From: Azonexus sp.
GTDB taxonomy: Bacteria > Pseudomonadota > Gammaproteobacteria > Burkholderiales > Rhodocyclaceae
NCBI GenBank assembly: GCA_031260295.1
Contig: JAIRKE010000052.1
Span: 1 to 36,925 of the forward strand
Length of the DNA: 36,925 nt
Direction of reading: 5' to 3'
Part shown: positions 15,441 to 24,796 of the stretch, piece after piece
Position numbering within the stretch: the first letter of the stretch is position 1
How the letters are laid out: each line of letters starts with the position of its first letter
Program-made: the position numbers and the translations under genes
Notes under the pieces: model-generated
The model's input: only the letters and a program-made list of their open reading frames with translations
Told to the model about the DNA's origin: nothing
Databases searched by the model: none

Positions 15441-16973
15441 TTAGCCCAGGAACAACTGGTAGACCGGATTCTGGCTCTCGTCCCAGTGGGCGTAGCCGAG
15501 CTTGGTCAGGAAGCCGCGGAATTCGCCCATCTCGTCCGGCGGCACCTGCATGCCGACCAGCACCCGACCGTAGTCGGCGCCGTGGTTGCGGTAGTGGAAG
15601 AGGCTGATGTTCCAGCCGGCGCTCATCTGGGTCAGGAAATTCATCAGCGCTCCCGGCCGTTCCGGGAACTCGAAGCGGTAGATCAGTTCGCGCAGGCCGT
15701 TCTTGCAGACTTCCGGGGCATGGCCGCCGACCATATGGCGGACATGGTTTTTGGCCATTTCGTCGTCGCTCAGGTCAAGTGTCGGATAACCGTGCTTCTC
15801 CAGGCTGTCGGCCAGCTTCAGCGACTCCTTGCGGTCGGCCACCTGGACGCCGACGTAAACATGGGCCGCGGCTCCGGTGTGGTAGCGGTAATTGAATTCG
15901 GTGATGTTGCGTTTGCCGAGCAGCGCCAGGAACTTCTTGTAGGCGCCTGGCTTCTCCGGCAGCGTCACGGCGAACACTGCCTCACGCCGCTCGCCGAACT
16001 CGGCCCGCTCGGCGACGAAGCGCAGACGGTCGAAATTCATGTTGGCGCCGGAAGTCACGGCGATCAGGTTCTTATCCTTGAGCTTGTGCTGGCGGGCGTA
16101 TTCCTTGGCCCCGGCGACGGCCAGCGCGCCGGCTGGTTCGAGGATCGAGCGGGTGTCCTCGAAAACGTCCTTGATCGCCGCGCAGATGGCGTCGGTGTCG
16201 ACCAGCACGATGTCGTCGAGATATTCCCGGCACAGCCGGAAAGTTTCCTCACCAACATACTTGACCGCAGTGCCATCAGCGAACAAGCCGACTTGCTCCA
16301 GGCGCACCCGCTTGCCGGCAGCGATCGACTGCTTCATCGCGTCGGCATCGAAGGTTTCGACACCGATGACCTTGATATTTGGGCGCAGGCGCTTGATGTA
16401 AGCGGCCACTCCGGCGGCCAGACCGCCACCGCCGATGGCGCAGAATATGGCGTGGATCGGCCCATTGTGGCGCGAGTGCTGGCGCAGGATTTCCATGCCG
16501 ACGGTACCCTGGCCGGCGATCACCTCGGGATCGTCGAAGGGATGGACGAAAGTCAGCTTCTCGTGCTTTTCCAGTTCCAGCGCGTGAGCGTAGGCTTCAT
16601 CGAAGGAATCGCCGTGCAACACGACCTCGCCGCCGCGCTGGCGAACCGCCTCGATCTTGATGCCCGGTGTCGAGGTCGGCATGACGATGACCGCCCGGCA
16701 GCCAACCTGCGCCGCCGACAGCGCTACGCCCTGGGCGTGATTGCCGGCCGAGGCGCAGATGACGCCGCGCTTGAGCTTGTCGGCCGAGAGGCTGGCGATT
16801 TTGTTGTAAGCGCCGCGCAGCTTGAAGGAAAACACCGGCTGCATGTCCTCGCGTTTCAGGCTGAGCGCATTGCCGATCCGTGCCGACAGATTGGCCGCCC
16901 GTTCCAGCGGCGTTTCGACGGCAACGTCGTAAACCTGGGCATTGAGAACTTTTTCAAGATAATCCGGGTACAT
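15441..16973 (-). CDS. ilvA: Threonine ammonia-lyase, biosynthetic
   Basis: This 510-residue PLP enzyme deaminates threonine to 2-oxobutanoate, the first step of isoleucine synthesis. The catalytic domain (about 1-325) carries the Schiff-base K51 in FSFKLRGAYNKI, ASAGNHAQGVALSAA, and the phosphate-binding AIGGGGLAAGVA. After about residue 330, two ACT-like regulatory repeats follow, beginning VTLPEKPGAYKKFL and FEFPERPGALMNFL. This is the long, isoleucine-feedback-regulated form rather than the short catabolic TdcB. The start at 16973 (MYPDYLEKVLNAQVYDV) matches family N-termini. The frame is open 17 residues further upstream without a better start. cysK follows 91 bases downstream with its own promoter. 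Confidence 0.95.
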   Translation of the reverse strand: MYPDYLEKVLNAQVYDVAVETPLERAANLSARIGNALSLKREDMQPVFSFKLRGAYNKIASLSADKLKRGVICASAGNHAQGVALSAAQVGCRAVIVMPTSTPGIKIEAVRQRGGEVVLHGDSFDEAYAHALELEKHEKLTFVHPFDDPEVIAGQGTVGMEILRQHSRHNGPIHAIFCAIGGGGLAAGVAAYIKRLRPNIKVIGVETFDADAMKQSIAAGKRVRLEQVGLFADGTAVKYVGEETFRLCREYLDDIVLVDTDAICAAIKDVFEDTRSILEPAGALAVAGAKEYARQHKLKDKNLIAVTSGANMNFDRLRFVAERAEFGERREAVFAVTLPEKPGAYKKFLALLGKRNITEFNYRYHTGAAAHVYVGVQVADRKESLKLADSLEKHGYPTLDLSDDEMAKNHVRHMVGGHAPEVCKNGLRELIYRFEFPERPGALMNFLTQMSAGWNISLFHYRNHGADYGRVLVGMQVPPDEMGEFRGFLTKLGYAHWDESQNPVYQLFLG

Positions 16974-17002
16974 CGCGGGCGGCTCATGGGGTAAAAATGG
17001 AG

Positions 17003-17031
17003 ATTCTACGGGGGGCGCAGCCAAACGTCAC
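17003..17031 (-). promoter_or_regulatory. Probable promoter for ilvA
   Basis: On the minus strand, GTGACG (17026-17031) and TAGAAT (17003-17008) are spaced by 17 bases, about 30 bases before the ilvA start. The -35 is a moderate match and the -10 a good one. No leader peptide rich in branched-chain residues and no attenuator hairpin were seen in the 155-base gap to the divergent EamA gene. Confidence 0.45.
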
Positions 17032-17128
17032 GGCGCAGTGGATCGCGTACATCTGCAATAATCTTTCTGTAGAACTAGCCATCGGCCTGCCCTCGACCAA
17101 AGATCACGTCAAACCCCGGAGAAACACG

Positions 17129-17563
17129 ATGCTTGCAGCAAACAACTGGTTTTTCTGGGCAGCCCTGTCTGCCTGCTTCGCGGCGCTGACGGCCATCTTC
17201 GCCAAGATCGGCATTCAGGGCATCGACTCCGACTTTGCCACGCTGATTCGTACCGTTGTCATCGTCTTCGTCCTGGCGGCATTTGTCTGGTTTGCCGGCA
17301 AATGGACCGATCCGCGCACGTTGCCGCCGAGGACGCTGCTGTTCCTGTCGCTGTCGGCGCTGGCAACGGGCGCATCCTGGGTCTGTTATTTTCGCGCCCT
17401 GCAGATTGGAGAGGCCTCGAAGGTCGCTCCCGTGGACAAATTCAGTCTGGTCCTTGTCGCGTTATTTGCGTTCATGTTTCTTGGCGAGCGCCCGTCCCTG
17501 CGCGAGTGGATAGGCATCGGCCTGGTTGCTGGTGGCGTTCTGGTCCTGGCGATCAAGCGCTAA
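17129..17563 (+). CDS. Half-size EamA/DMT-family transporter
   Basis: This 144-residue integral membrane protein has about five membrane helices: about 5-24, 32-51, 66-84, 93-115 and 120-141. Together they form a single EamA (DUF6) repeat. The typical EamA ending is present: VAPVDKFSLVLVALFAFMFLGERPSLREWIGIGLVAGGVLVLAIKR. Classical DMT exporters have two repeats (about 290 residues), so this half-size form should work as a dimer, like EmrE-type or other 140-residue EamA proteins. The substrate is unknown. ATG 17129 was chosen because GGAG (17118-17121) lies 7 bases upstream and the hydrophobic N-terminus begins there. The frame extends 44 residues upstream without meaning. It is divergent from ilvA. 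Confidence 0.88.
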   Translation: MLAANNWFFWAALSACFAALTAIFAKIGIQGIDSDFATLIRTVVIVFVLAAFVWFAGKWTDPRTLPPRTLLFLSLSALATGASWVCYFRALQIGEASKVAPVDKFSLVLVALFAFMFLGERPSLREWIGIGLVAGGVLVLAIKR

Positions 17564-17651
17564 TGCCGCGCAATTCCGGGGCTTGCCCGGCCCCGCGAGC
17601 CGTGCCGCGATACGCTAGAATCCCCCTTTCGATAGCCTCCGGCCGACCTCC

Positions 17652-20600
17652 ATGACTGCCCGCCTGCGCGAAATCCCCTACAACTACACCTCGTTCTCCG
17701 ATCGTGAGATCGTTATTCGCCTGCTCGGCGCCGATAACTGGGCGATTCTCGACGAACTGCGCAGCGAGCGCATCACCGGCCGCTCGGCGCGCATGCTCTA
17801 CGAAATGCTGGGCGACATCTGGGTGGTGCAGCGCAATCCCTATCTGGAGGACGACCTGCTCGACAACCGCGAGCGCCGCGATGCGCTGGTCGAGGCTCTG
17901 CGCCACCGCCTGCGGGAAGTCGAGAAGCGCCGCATCGCGCGCGAGCAGGACGATCCCGTGCGCTCGGCCAAGGTCCGGCGCCTGGTCGAGGCGGCGCACT
18001 TGGCGGTGGACCGCTTCGCGGCGCACTTTCGCGAAACTTTCGATCTGCGCCGCAAAACGCTGAAAACGCTAGGCCGGCATACCCGCCGCGACAACATCGC
18101 CTTCGATGGCCTGGCCCGCGTTTCGCATGTCACCGATGCGACCGACTGGCGCGTCGAGTATCCCTTCGTTGTCCTCTACCCGGATACGGAAGAGGAAATC
18201 GGCCCGCTGGTGAAAAGCTGCATTGAGCTGGGCCTGACCATCATTCCGCGCGGCGGCGGTACCGGCTATACCGGCGGCGCCGTGCCGCTGTCGCCGCTGT
18301 CGGTCGTCATCAATACCGAAAAGCTGATCGACATCGGTCCGGTCGAGGAAATCGTTCTGCCTGGCCACAGTCAGCCCTACGCCACTATCCGCACCAGCGT
18401 CGGTGTCGTCACCGAGCGCGTTGCCGAGGCCGCCAGTGCTGCCGGCCGCGTTTTCGCCGTGGACCCGACTTCCGCCAGCGCCTGCTGCATCGGCGGCAAC
18501 ATCGCCATGAACGCCGGCGGCAAGAAGGCCGTGCTGTGGGGCACTGCGCTCGACAACCTGGCCTGGTGGAAGATGGTCGACCCGGACGGCAATTGGCTGG
18601 AGGTCGAGCGGCTGAACCACAACTTCGGCAAGATTCACGAGCAGGAGAAGGTCGAGTTCCGCCTCAAGCGTTTTGACGCCAGCGGCAAGAAGCTGCTCAA
18701 GGAGGAAATCCTGACCCTGCCCGGCGCCGCCTGCCGCAAGACCGGGCTGGGCAAGGATGTGACCGACAAGTTCCTTGGCGGCCTGCCAGGCGTGCAGAAG
18801 GAAGGCACCGACGGCATCATCGTTGCCGCCCGTTGGGTGCTGCACAAGATGCCGCCGGTCACGCGTACCGTCTGCCTGGAATTTTTCGGCCAGGTGCGCG
18901 AGGCCGTGCCTTCCATTGTCGAGATTACCGATTACTTCAAGCCGGGCGGTGAAGGCCACCGGGCTGGCGTGCAGTTGGCCGGTCTGGAACACCTCGACGA
19001 GCGCTATGTGAAAGCCGTTGGCTACGCCACCAAGGCCAAGCGCCACGGCCGGCCGAAGATGGTGTTGATCGGCGACATCGTCGGTCACGACGAGGATGCC
19101 GTGATGCAGGCCACCTCCGACGTGGTCAAGATGACCAACGTGCGTGGTGCCGAGGGCTTCATCGCGATCACGCCGGAAACGCGCAAGAAGTTCTGGCTGG
19201 ACCGCTCGCGCACTGCCGCTATCTCCAAGCACACCAATGCCTTCAAGGTGAATGAGGACGTGGTCATCCCGTTGCCGCGCATGGGCGACTACTGTGACGG
19301 TATTGAGCGCATCAATATCGAGCTGTCGATCCACAACAAGCTGGAACTGTGTGATGCGCTGACGCCCTTCTTCCAGGGCGACCTGCCGGTCAACAGTGCC
19401 GACACCAAGCTGGACAAGGAAGTGCTCATCGGCGACCGGCGCGAACGGGCGCTGGAGCACATCGCCGATGTGCGCGCTCGCTGGCAGTGGCTGCTCGACA
19501 ACCTCGACCTGCCGCTGGCCGAGGCCGAGCAGCGCTTCGCCGAGTTCGGCATCGTCGCCGGCGAACTGACCAACCGTGCCGCCAACCCCACCCTCTTCCA
19601 CCGCTTGCAGGACTATTCCGTGCGCGCCTCGTGGAAAAGCGAGCTGAAGGAGCCGCTCGACAACATCTTCAATGGCGCTACCTACCGGCCGCTGTCGGAG
19701 AAGATGGCCGCCGTGCAGCAGGCCGTGCTGCGCGGCCGCGTCTTCGTCGCCCTGCACATGCACGCTGGCGACGGTAACGTGCATACCAATATCCCGGTCA
19801 ACTCCGACCATTATGAGATGCTGCAAACCGTCAATCGGGCGGTCGAGCGCATCATGCACCTGGCCCGCGCGCTGGACGGCGTGATCTCCGGCGAGCACGG
19901 CATCGGCATCACCAAGCTGGAATTCCTGACCGAGGACGAGATCGCTCCCTTCCGTGCCTACAAACAGCGAGTGGACCCGGAGGGCCGCTTCAACAAGGGC
20001 AAGCTGATGCCTGGCGGCGACCTGCACAATGCCTACACGCCCTCTTTCTCGCTGCTCGGCACCGAGTCGCTGATCATGGAACAGTCGGAGATCGGCAAGA
20101 TTTCCGAGTCGATCAAGGACTGCCTGCGCTGCGGCAAGTGCAAGCCGGTGTGCTCGACCCACGTGCCCCGGGCCAACCTGCTCTACAGTCCGCGCAACAA
20201 AATTCTCGGTACTTCGCTGCTGATCGAGGCTTTCCTGTACGAAGAACAGACCCGGCGCGGCATCTCGCTCCAGCATTTCGATGAATTCAACGACGTTGCC
20301 GACCATTGCACGGTCTGCCATCGCTGCGTCAAGCCCTGCCCGGTCGACATCGATTTCGGCGATGTTTCGGTGGCCATGCGCAATTTCCTGAGAAAGCAGG
20401 GCAAAAAACGTTTCAGTCCTGGCACGGCAGTGGCAATGGCCTTCCTGAACCTGAAAGACCCCGCTCCCATCAAGCTGATGCGCGGCGTGATGATGGAGTT
20501 CGGCTTCAAGGCCCAGCGTCTGGCATACAAGGCGGCCAAGACCATCGGCCTGGTCCGCGAGACGCGCGCCCATCCACCGGCGACGCTCGGCGCGCCGACA

Positions 20601-21527
20601 GTCAAGACGCAGGTCATCCATTTCCTCAACCGGCCGATGCCGGGCAACCTGCCCAAGCGCACCGCGCGCGCCCTGCTCGACATCGAGGACGACAAGGTCA
20701 TTCCGGTGATCCGCAATGCACGGAAGACGACAGAGGAGTCGGATGCCGTCTTCTACTTCCCCGGCTGCGGCTCCGAACGCCTGTTCTCGCAAGTCGGCCT
20801 GGCTACTCAGGCGATGCTCTACGAGATTGGCGTCACCACTGTGCTGCCGCCCGGTTACCTGTGCTGCGGCTATCCGCAGAATGCCTCCGGCGACGAAGAC
20901 AAGGGCCAGAAGATCACCACCGACAACCGCGTGCTGTTCCACCGCCTGGCCACCACGCTGAATTATCTCGACATCAAGACCGTGATCGTCTCCTGCGGCA
21001 CCTGCATGGACCAGTTGCAGGAATATCAGTTCGACAAGATTTTCCCCGGTTGCCGCCTGCTCGACATCCACGAATACCTGATGGAAAAGGGCGTCAAGCT
21101 CGATGGTGTCGATGGCGCCCGCTACCTGTACCACGACCCCTGCCACACGCCGATGAAGGCTTATGCGCCGCTGGCCGTGACTCAGACGCTGATCGGCCAG
21201 GAGGTGCCGCTGTCCGACCGCTGCTGCGGCGATTCCGGCTCCTTCGCCTATGCCCGGCCGGACATCGCCACCCAGGTCAAGTTCCGCAAGCAGCAGGAAA
21301 TCGAGAGTGGCGCGGCCAAACTGCGCGCCGACGGGTTCGCCGGTGAGGTCAAGATCCTGACCTCCTGCCCGGCCTGCCTGCAAGGGCTATCCCGCTACGA
21401 CGACGATGCCGGCACCCAGGCCGATTACATCGTCGTCGAGCTGGCCAAGCACTTGCTCGGCGCCAACTGGATGGCGGATTACGTGAGCCAAGCCAACAGC
21501 GGCGGCATCGAGCGCGTGTTGCTATGA
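17652..21527 (+). CDS. Giant FAD/4Fe-4S oxidoreductase: DUF3683 + FAD-linked oxidase + CCG domains
   Basis: This 1291-residue protein fuses normally separate parts of a D-2-hydroxyacid (lactate/glycolate-type) dehydrogenase. Residues 1-150 are a DUF3683 region ([40 protein letters not shown]). A FAD-binding type 4 domain follows at about 180-420, with [16 protein letters not shown]. The FAD-oxidase C-terminal domain runs to about 800, with [15 protein letters not shown]. Two ferredoxin-like motifs follow, at C824/C827/C830/C834 and C886/C889/C892/C896. The last 250 residues hold two CCG heterodisulfide-reductase-like units: C1039, CC1071-1072, C1115/C1118, and C1164, CC1191-1192, C1239/C1242. 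It probably oxidises a D-2-hydroxyacid and passes electrons to the quinone pool at the membrane; the exact substrate is unknown. No strong Shine-Dalgarno lies before 17652. The HIT gene overlaps its stop by ATGA. Confidence 0.88.
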   Translation: MTARLREIPYNYTSFSDREIVIRLLGADNWAILDELRSERITGRSARMLYEMLGDIWVVQRNPYLEDDLLDNRERRDALVEALRHRLREVEKRRIAREQDDPVRSAKVRRLVEAAHLAVDRFAAHFRETFDLRRKTLKTLGRHTRRDNIAFDGLARVSHVTDATDWRVEYPFVVLYPDTEEEIGPLVKSCIELGLTIIPRGGGTGYTGGAVPLSPLSVVINTEKLIDIGPVEEIVLPGHSQPYATIRTSVGVVTERVAEAASAAGRVFAVDPTSASACCIGGNIAMNAGGKKAVLWGTALDNLAWWKMVDPDGNWLEVERLNHNFGKIHEQEKVEFRLKRFDASGKKLLKEEILTLPGAACRKTGLGKDVTDKFLGGLPGVQKEGTDGIIVAARWVLHKMPPVTRTVCLEFFGQVREAVPSIVEITDYFKPGGEGHRAGVQLAGLEHLDERYVKAVGYATKAKRHGRPKMVLIGDIVGHDEDAVMQATSDVVKMTNVRGAEGFIAITPETRKKFWLDRSRTAAISKHTNAFKVNEDVVIPLPRMGDYCDGIERINIELSIHNKLELCDALTPFFQGDLPVNSADTKLDKEVLIGDRRERALEHIADVRARWQWLLDNLDLPLAEAEQRFAEFGIVAGELTNRAANPTLFHRLQDYSVRASWKSELKEPLDNIFNGATYRPLSEKMAAVQQAVLRGRVFVALHMHAGDGNVHTNIPVNSDHYEMLQTVNRAVERIMHLARALDGVISGEHGIGITKLEFLTEDEIAPFRAYKQRVDPEGRFNKGKLMPGGDLHNAYTPSFSLLGTESLIMEQSEIGKISESIKDCLRCGKCKPVCSTHVPRANLLYSPRNKILGTSLLIEAFLYEEQTRRGISLQHFDEFNDVADHCTVCHRCVKPCPVDIDFGDVSVAMRNFLRKQGKKRFSPGTAVAMAFLNLKDPAPIKLMRGVMMEFGFKAQRLAYKAAKTIGLVRETRAHPPATLGAPTVKTQVIHFLNRPMPGNLPKRTARALLDIEDDKVIPVIRNARKTTEESDAVFYFPGCGSERLFSQVGLATQAMLYEIGVTTVLPPGYLCCGYPQNASGDEDKGQKITTDNRVLFHRLATTLNYLDIKTVIVSCGTCMDQLQEYQFDKIFPGCRLLDIHEYLMEKGVKLDGVDGARYLYHDPCHTPMKAYAPLAVTQTLIGQEVPLSDRCCGDSGSFAYARPDIATQVKFRKQQEIESGAAKLRADGFAGEVKILTSCPACLQGLSRYDDDAGTQADYIVVELAKHLLGANWMADYVSQANSGGIERVLL

Positions 21528-21967
21528 ACCGCGCCGAAGCCAACTGCGAACTGTGCGCCCATCCCGGCGGCGTCGTTCTCTGGCAGTCCGCAGAATGCCG
21601 CGTGGTGCGTGTCGACGAGCCGCATTATCCCGGCTTCTGTCGGGTCATCTGGAATGCCCATGTGCGCGAGATGAGCGATCTGCCGCCGGTCAAACGGCGC
21701 GATCTGATGGAGGTTGTCTTTGCCGTCGAAGCGGTGATCCGCGAACTGTTCGTCCCGGACAAGATCAATCTGGCCAGTTTCGGCAACGTGGTGCCGCATC
21801 TGCACTGGCATGTCATTCCGCGCTGGGTCGATGACCGTCACTTCCCGGAGTCGATCTGGGGGCAAATACATAACGAACAAGCGACGGCGCGGCCGCCGGT
21901 CGGCGACGACGTTTTGGCGCAGACGCTGCAACGGGCGCTGCGCGGTATGCCAGAGGTGATGCCATGA
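21524..21967 (+). CDS. HIT family hydrolase
   Basis: This 147-residue protein of the histidine triad superfamily has the motif HLHWHVIPR (H92, H94, H96). This motif binds the alpha-phosphate of nucleotide substrates and supplies the nucleophile. The N-terminal CELCAHPGG with two cysteines resembles a partial zinc site of Hint/FHIT-like proteins. [19 protein letters not shown] is typical of the diadenosine tetraphosphate hydrolase-like (FHIT-type) branch in proteobacteria. The physiological substrate is not known. Its start overlaps the giant oxidoreductase stop, and its stop overlaps the start of the next gene (both ATGA), so all three are very likely made from one message. Confidence 0.9.
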   Translation: MNRAEANCELCAHPGGVVLWQSAECRVVRVDEPHYPGFCRVIWNAHVREMSDLPPVKRRDLMEVVFAVEAVIRELFVPDKINLASFGNVVPHLHWHVIPRWVDDRHFPESIWGQIHNEQATARPPVGDDVLAQTLQRALRGMPEVMP

Positions 21968-23562
21968 GCGCCGCTACCGACGCGCCTTTGTCTTTCCCCG
22001 ATCTGGCCACCGGCAATGCCTATCTGGCACGCCTGCCGTTGACCAATCCGGCCCTCGCTGAAGAACAACTGACGCGCTTTCTCGATGCCTTGATGCGCCA
22101 GCCGCCGGCGCCGGCGGTGCTGTTCACCCTGGTCGAGCAGGCGCGGGCGCCGCTGCATTCCGTCGCCGAGGAGCTGGCGCGCGGCTACCACGGCAAGCCG
22201 CTGCCGCTGACCGCCGACGAGGACGGCCATTTCCGCCGGGTGCTGGCGGCCTGGGGCAAGATGGCCAAGGTTTACGCCCTGTGCGCCCGCCTTGAGCCGC
22301 CGGATACCGACAGCGCGGAATACTGCCTGCGGATGGCGACCATCCTGCATCGCTGCCTGTACTACACGGGGATGAGCATCCTGGAGCATTTCCGCGCCCG
22401 CCGCGAACTGCCGCCGGGCCTCTGGCTGGAACTGCACGGCTATTACGAAACCGCCGAGGAATGGGGCATCGCCAGCCTGCCGGTGCGCGACGCGCTGGAA
22501 AACGGCGCGCACCCCTCGCATTGCGCCGCCGTCTACATCGCCTTGATGCTGGTCGAAGTCGCCAGCCCCTACAACCATAGCATCCGCGATCTCAACCTGA
22601 TTCACCGCTGGGCGAGCGCTTTGGCGCCGCTGGTTTCCATCCACCGCCTCGACGACGAATTCGTGGTGCCGCCCTACGTCGTCGAACTGATGCAGGACGC
22701 GCCGCTGCATCCGAGCGCCGCCAGCGAGACCTTGGGGACGGACGCGCGCCGTTTCGACACAACCCGGCTCGGCCTGCAAATCAATCACACGCTGGTTCAG
22801 TTGCACCAGCGCGTCACGCCCCGCCAGCTCGGCCTCGGCGAGGGGACTGCCGGCCATGTGTTGCCGCTGCTGGAGCAAGTGCTGCGGCCGTGGACCCAGC
22901 AGGCGTCACCGCGCAAGTTCCGCCGCTTTCCGAGCACCGGCCTTGCCCGCGTTGCCAGCGGCTTCGAGGCGATGCATTACTATGTCGGCGGCGTCGAATT
23001 CGTCCAGGCGGATGCGGCCAGCACCTATTCGCGCAGCGACTTCGACGCGCTGTTCACCTTCCGTGAGCAGGTATCGCCAGGCCAGGCGCTGAATATCCGG
23101 CCACGGGTCGCTTATGGCGTCGATGAATGGACGGTGCTCAACCACTCGGCCAAGGGTTTTCTCCTGGGCCGCAGTTGCGTCGGTCAGAGAATGCTCCAGG
23201 GGCAACTGGTGGCGGTTTGCCCGCATGACGGCAAGAGCTATCTGCTGGCCCAGGTCGTCTGGCTGATGCAGGAAGAAGCCGACGGCCTGCTCGCCGGGCT
23301 GTCCACGCTGCCTGGCACGCCGCTGGCGGCCGGCATTCGCCCCTTGGCCGAGCGCGGCGCCGCCGAGCGTTATGAGCGCGGCTTCCTGTTGCCGGCCTTG
23401 CCGGCCATCGGCGAAGAGGCGGCGCTGGTCGCGCCGGCCGGCACCTACCAGGCTGGCCGGGCGCTCGAAGTCTGCCACGGCGACGAGACCTGGCAATTGC
23501 GCATGCTGCATGTCGTCCAGCGCGGCAGCGACTTCGAGCGGATCAGCTACCAGAGACTTTGA
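21964..23562 (+). CDS. Probable PilZ-type cyclic-di-GMP-binding protein
   Basis: This 532-residue soluble protein has an N-terminal part (1-300) that is helical, with no domain I can name (FRRVLAAWGKMAKVYALCARL, YCLRMATILHRCLYYTGMSILEHF). After a proline-rich stretch come R317-K-F-R-R321, fitting the PilZ arginine motif RxxxR, and N393-H-S395-A-K-G398, fitting the second motif (D/N)xSxxG. The segment that follows looks beta-rich, as PilZ barrels are. The motifs are about 70 residues apart, whereas canonical PilZ domains have a much shorter gap, so there would be an insertion. The c-di-GMP assignment is therefore a pattern-based inference. The gene is coupled by ATGA to the HIT gene; 59 bases separate it from DUF971. 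Confidence 0.55.
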   Translation: MSAATDAPLSFPDLATGNAYLARLPLTNPALAEEQLTRFLDALMRQPPAPAVLFTLVEQARAPLHSVAEELARGYHGKPLPLTADEDGHFRRVLAAWGKMAKVYALCARLEPPDTDSAEYCLRMATILHRCLYYTGMSILEHFRARRELPPGLWLELHGYYETAEEWGIASLPVRDALENGAHPSHCAAVYIALMLVEVASPYNHSIRDLNLIHRWASALAPLVSIHRLDDEFVVPPYVVELMQDAPLHPSAASETLGTDARRFDTTRLGLQINHTLVQLHQRVTPRQLGLGEGTAGHVLPLLEQVLRPWTQQASPRKFRRFPSTGLARVASGFEAMHYYVGGVEFVQADAASTYSRSDFDALFTFREQVSPGQALNIRPRVAYGVDEWTVLNHSAKGFLLGRSCVGQRMLQGQLVAVCPHDGKSYLLAQVVWLMQEEADGLLAGLSTLPGTPLAAGIRPLAERGAAERYERGFLLPALPAIGEEAALVAPAGTYQAGRALEVCHGDETWQLRMLHVVQRGSDFERISYQRL

Positions 23563-23621
23563 ACCAGCATTCGGGGCAGGCGAGTGCGGTAAACTAACGC
23601 CCTTCTCGTGGAGGACAGCCC

Positions 23622-24044
23622 ATGACCGGCATTGATCGGGAGCCGCCGATACCCACCGAAATCACGCTGCACCAGAAATCGCGTCGCCTCGAATTGGCCT
23701 ACGCGGACGGGCAGCGCTTTCTGCTCGATTGCGAATATCTGCGCGTCTTCACCCCGTCGGCCGAGGCTCGTGGCCACGGACCGGGACAGGAAACGCTGCA
23801 AACCGGCAAGCGCAACGTGGGAATCGAGCGCATCGAGCCGGTCGGGACCTACGCGCTGCGCCTCGTCTATTCCGACGGTCACGACAGCGGCCTGTATTCC
23901 TGGGACATGTTGTATAACCTGGCCACACACCGGGAAGCGTTGTGGGCCGAATACCTGAACCAGATCGAGCGTCAGGGACTGTCCCGCGACATCGATACCA
24001 CTTCGCGTCCGGCCGGCGGCCGTGCCTGCGGTCACCATCACTGA
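23622..24044 (+). CDS. DUF971 / GBBH-like N-terminal domain protein
   Basis: This 140-residue protein consists of one domain of the gamma-butyrobetaine hydroxylase N-terminal-like family (DUF971). The pattern [35 protein letters not shown], then [35 protein letters not shown], is clear. No dioxygenase domain is attached. The function of the stand-alone form is not settled; links to iron-sulfur metabolism have been suggested for some members. The last residues are CGHHH, a possible metal-binding tail. A strong GGAGG lies upstream of the ATG. ubiE starts 4 bases after the stop, so the two are probably co-transcribed. Confidence 0.88.
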   Translation: MTGIDREPPIPTEITLHQKSRRLELAYADGQRFLLDCEYLRVFTPSAEARGHGPGQETLQTGKRNVGIERIEPVGTYALRLVYSDGHDSGLYSWDMLYNLATHREALWAEYLNQIERQGLSRDIDTTSRPAGGRACGHHH

Positions 24045-24048
24045 GATC

Positions 24049-24789
24049 ATGAGCGACGATAAAACCACACACTTCGGCTACGAGACAGTGGCCGAGCAGG
24101 AAAAGGCCCGCCGGGTCGCCGATGTCTTCGACTCGGTGGCCAGCCGTTACGACTTGATGAACGACCTGATGTCGGGCGGCCTGCACCGCTTCTGGAAGGC
24201 TTTCACCATTCAGCGCAGCGGCGTCCGCGAAGGCTCGCGCGTGCTCGACGTGGCCGGTGGCACCGGCGACCTGTCGCTGGCCTTTGCCAAGAAGGTTGGT
24301 CCGAGCGGCCAGGTCTGGCTGACCGACATCAACAACGCGATGCTGGCCCACGGCCGCGATCGCCTGATCGACAAGGGCTACATGCTGCCGGTGGCGCAAT
24401 GTGACGCCGAGAAGCTGCCCTTCCCCGACGATTGGTTCGACTGCGTCACCGTTGCCTTCGGTCTGCGCAACATGACCCACAAGGACGGGGCGCTGGCCGA
24501 GATGCGCCGCGTTTTGCGTCCGGGCGGCCGGCTGCTGGTGTTGGAGTTCTCGCAGGTCTGGAAGCCGCTGGCGCCGCTCTACGATTTCTATTCCTTCAAG
24601 ATCATCCCGCGCATTGGCCAACTGATTACCCGGGACGCTGATAGCTACCGTTACCTGTCCGAATCGATCCGCGTGCATCCGGGCCAGGAAGAATTGAAGG
24701 CGATGATGGAAAACGTCGGCCTGGAAAAGGTCGAGTATTTCAATCTCGCCCTCGGTGTTGTCGCTCTGCACCGCGGCTACAAGTTTTAG
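24049..24789 (+). CDS. ubiE: Ubiquinone/menaquinone C-methyltransferase
   Basis: This SAM-dependent enzyme (246 residues) carries out the C-methylation step of ubiquinone biosynthesis (and of menaquinone where present). Landmarks are [21 protein letters not shown] at the N-terminus, [19 protein letters not shown] (about 35-53), and the SAM loop [14 protein letters not shown] (about 66-80). Further along are [24 protein letters not shown] and the family ending. ATG 24049 gives the normal family start ([11 protein letters not shown]); the frame opens 9 residues earlier inside the DUF971 gene. ubiJ begins 7 bases after the stop. The Tim44-like and ubiB genes often found in this cluster are not here. 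Confidence 0.96.
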   Translation: MSDDKTTHFGYETVAEQEKARRVADVFDSVASRYDLMNDLMSGGLHRFWKAFTIQRSGVREGSRVLDVAGGTGDLSLAFAKKVGPSGQVWLTDINNAMLAHGRDRLIDKGYMLPVAQCDAEKLPFPDDWFDCVTVAFGLRNMTHKDGALAEMRRVLRPGGRLLVLEFSQVWKPLAPLYDFYSFKIIPRIGQLITRDADSYRYLSESIRVHPGQEELKAMMENVGLEKVEYFNLALGVVALHRGYKF

Positions 24790-24796
24790 GCCGGTC

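Noticed and set aside
15486..16994. 502-residue plus-strand frame opposite ilvA
   Set aside because: It is an antisense shadow of ilvA, with no domain or ribosome site.
18069..21383. 1104-residue open frame on the minus strand opposite the giant oxidoreductase
   Set aside because: It mirrors a high-GC gene with firm domain motifs on the plus strand, and its own product shows no domain and a biased His/Val/Gly/Gln composition, typical of an antisense shadow.
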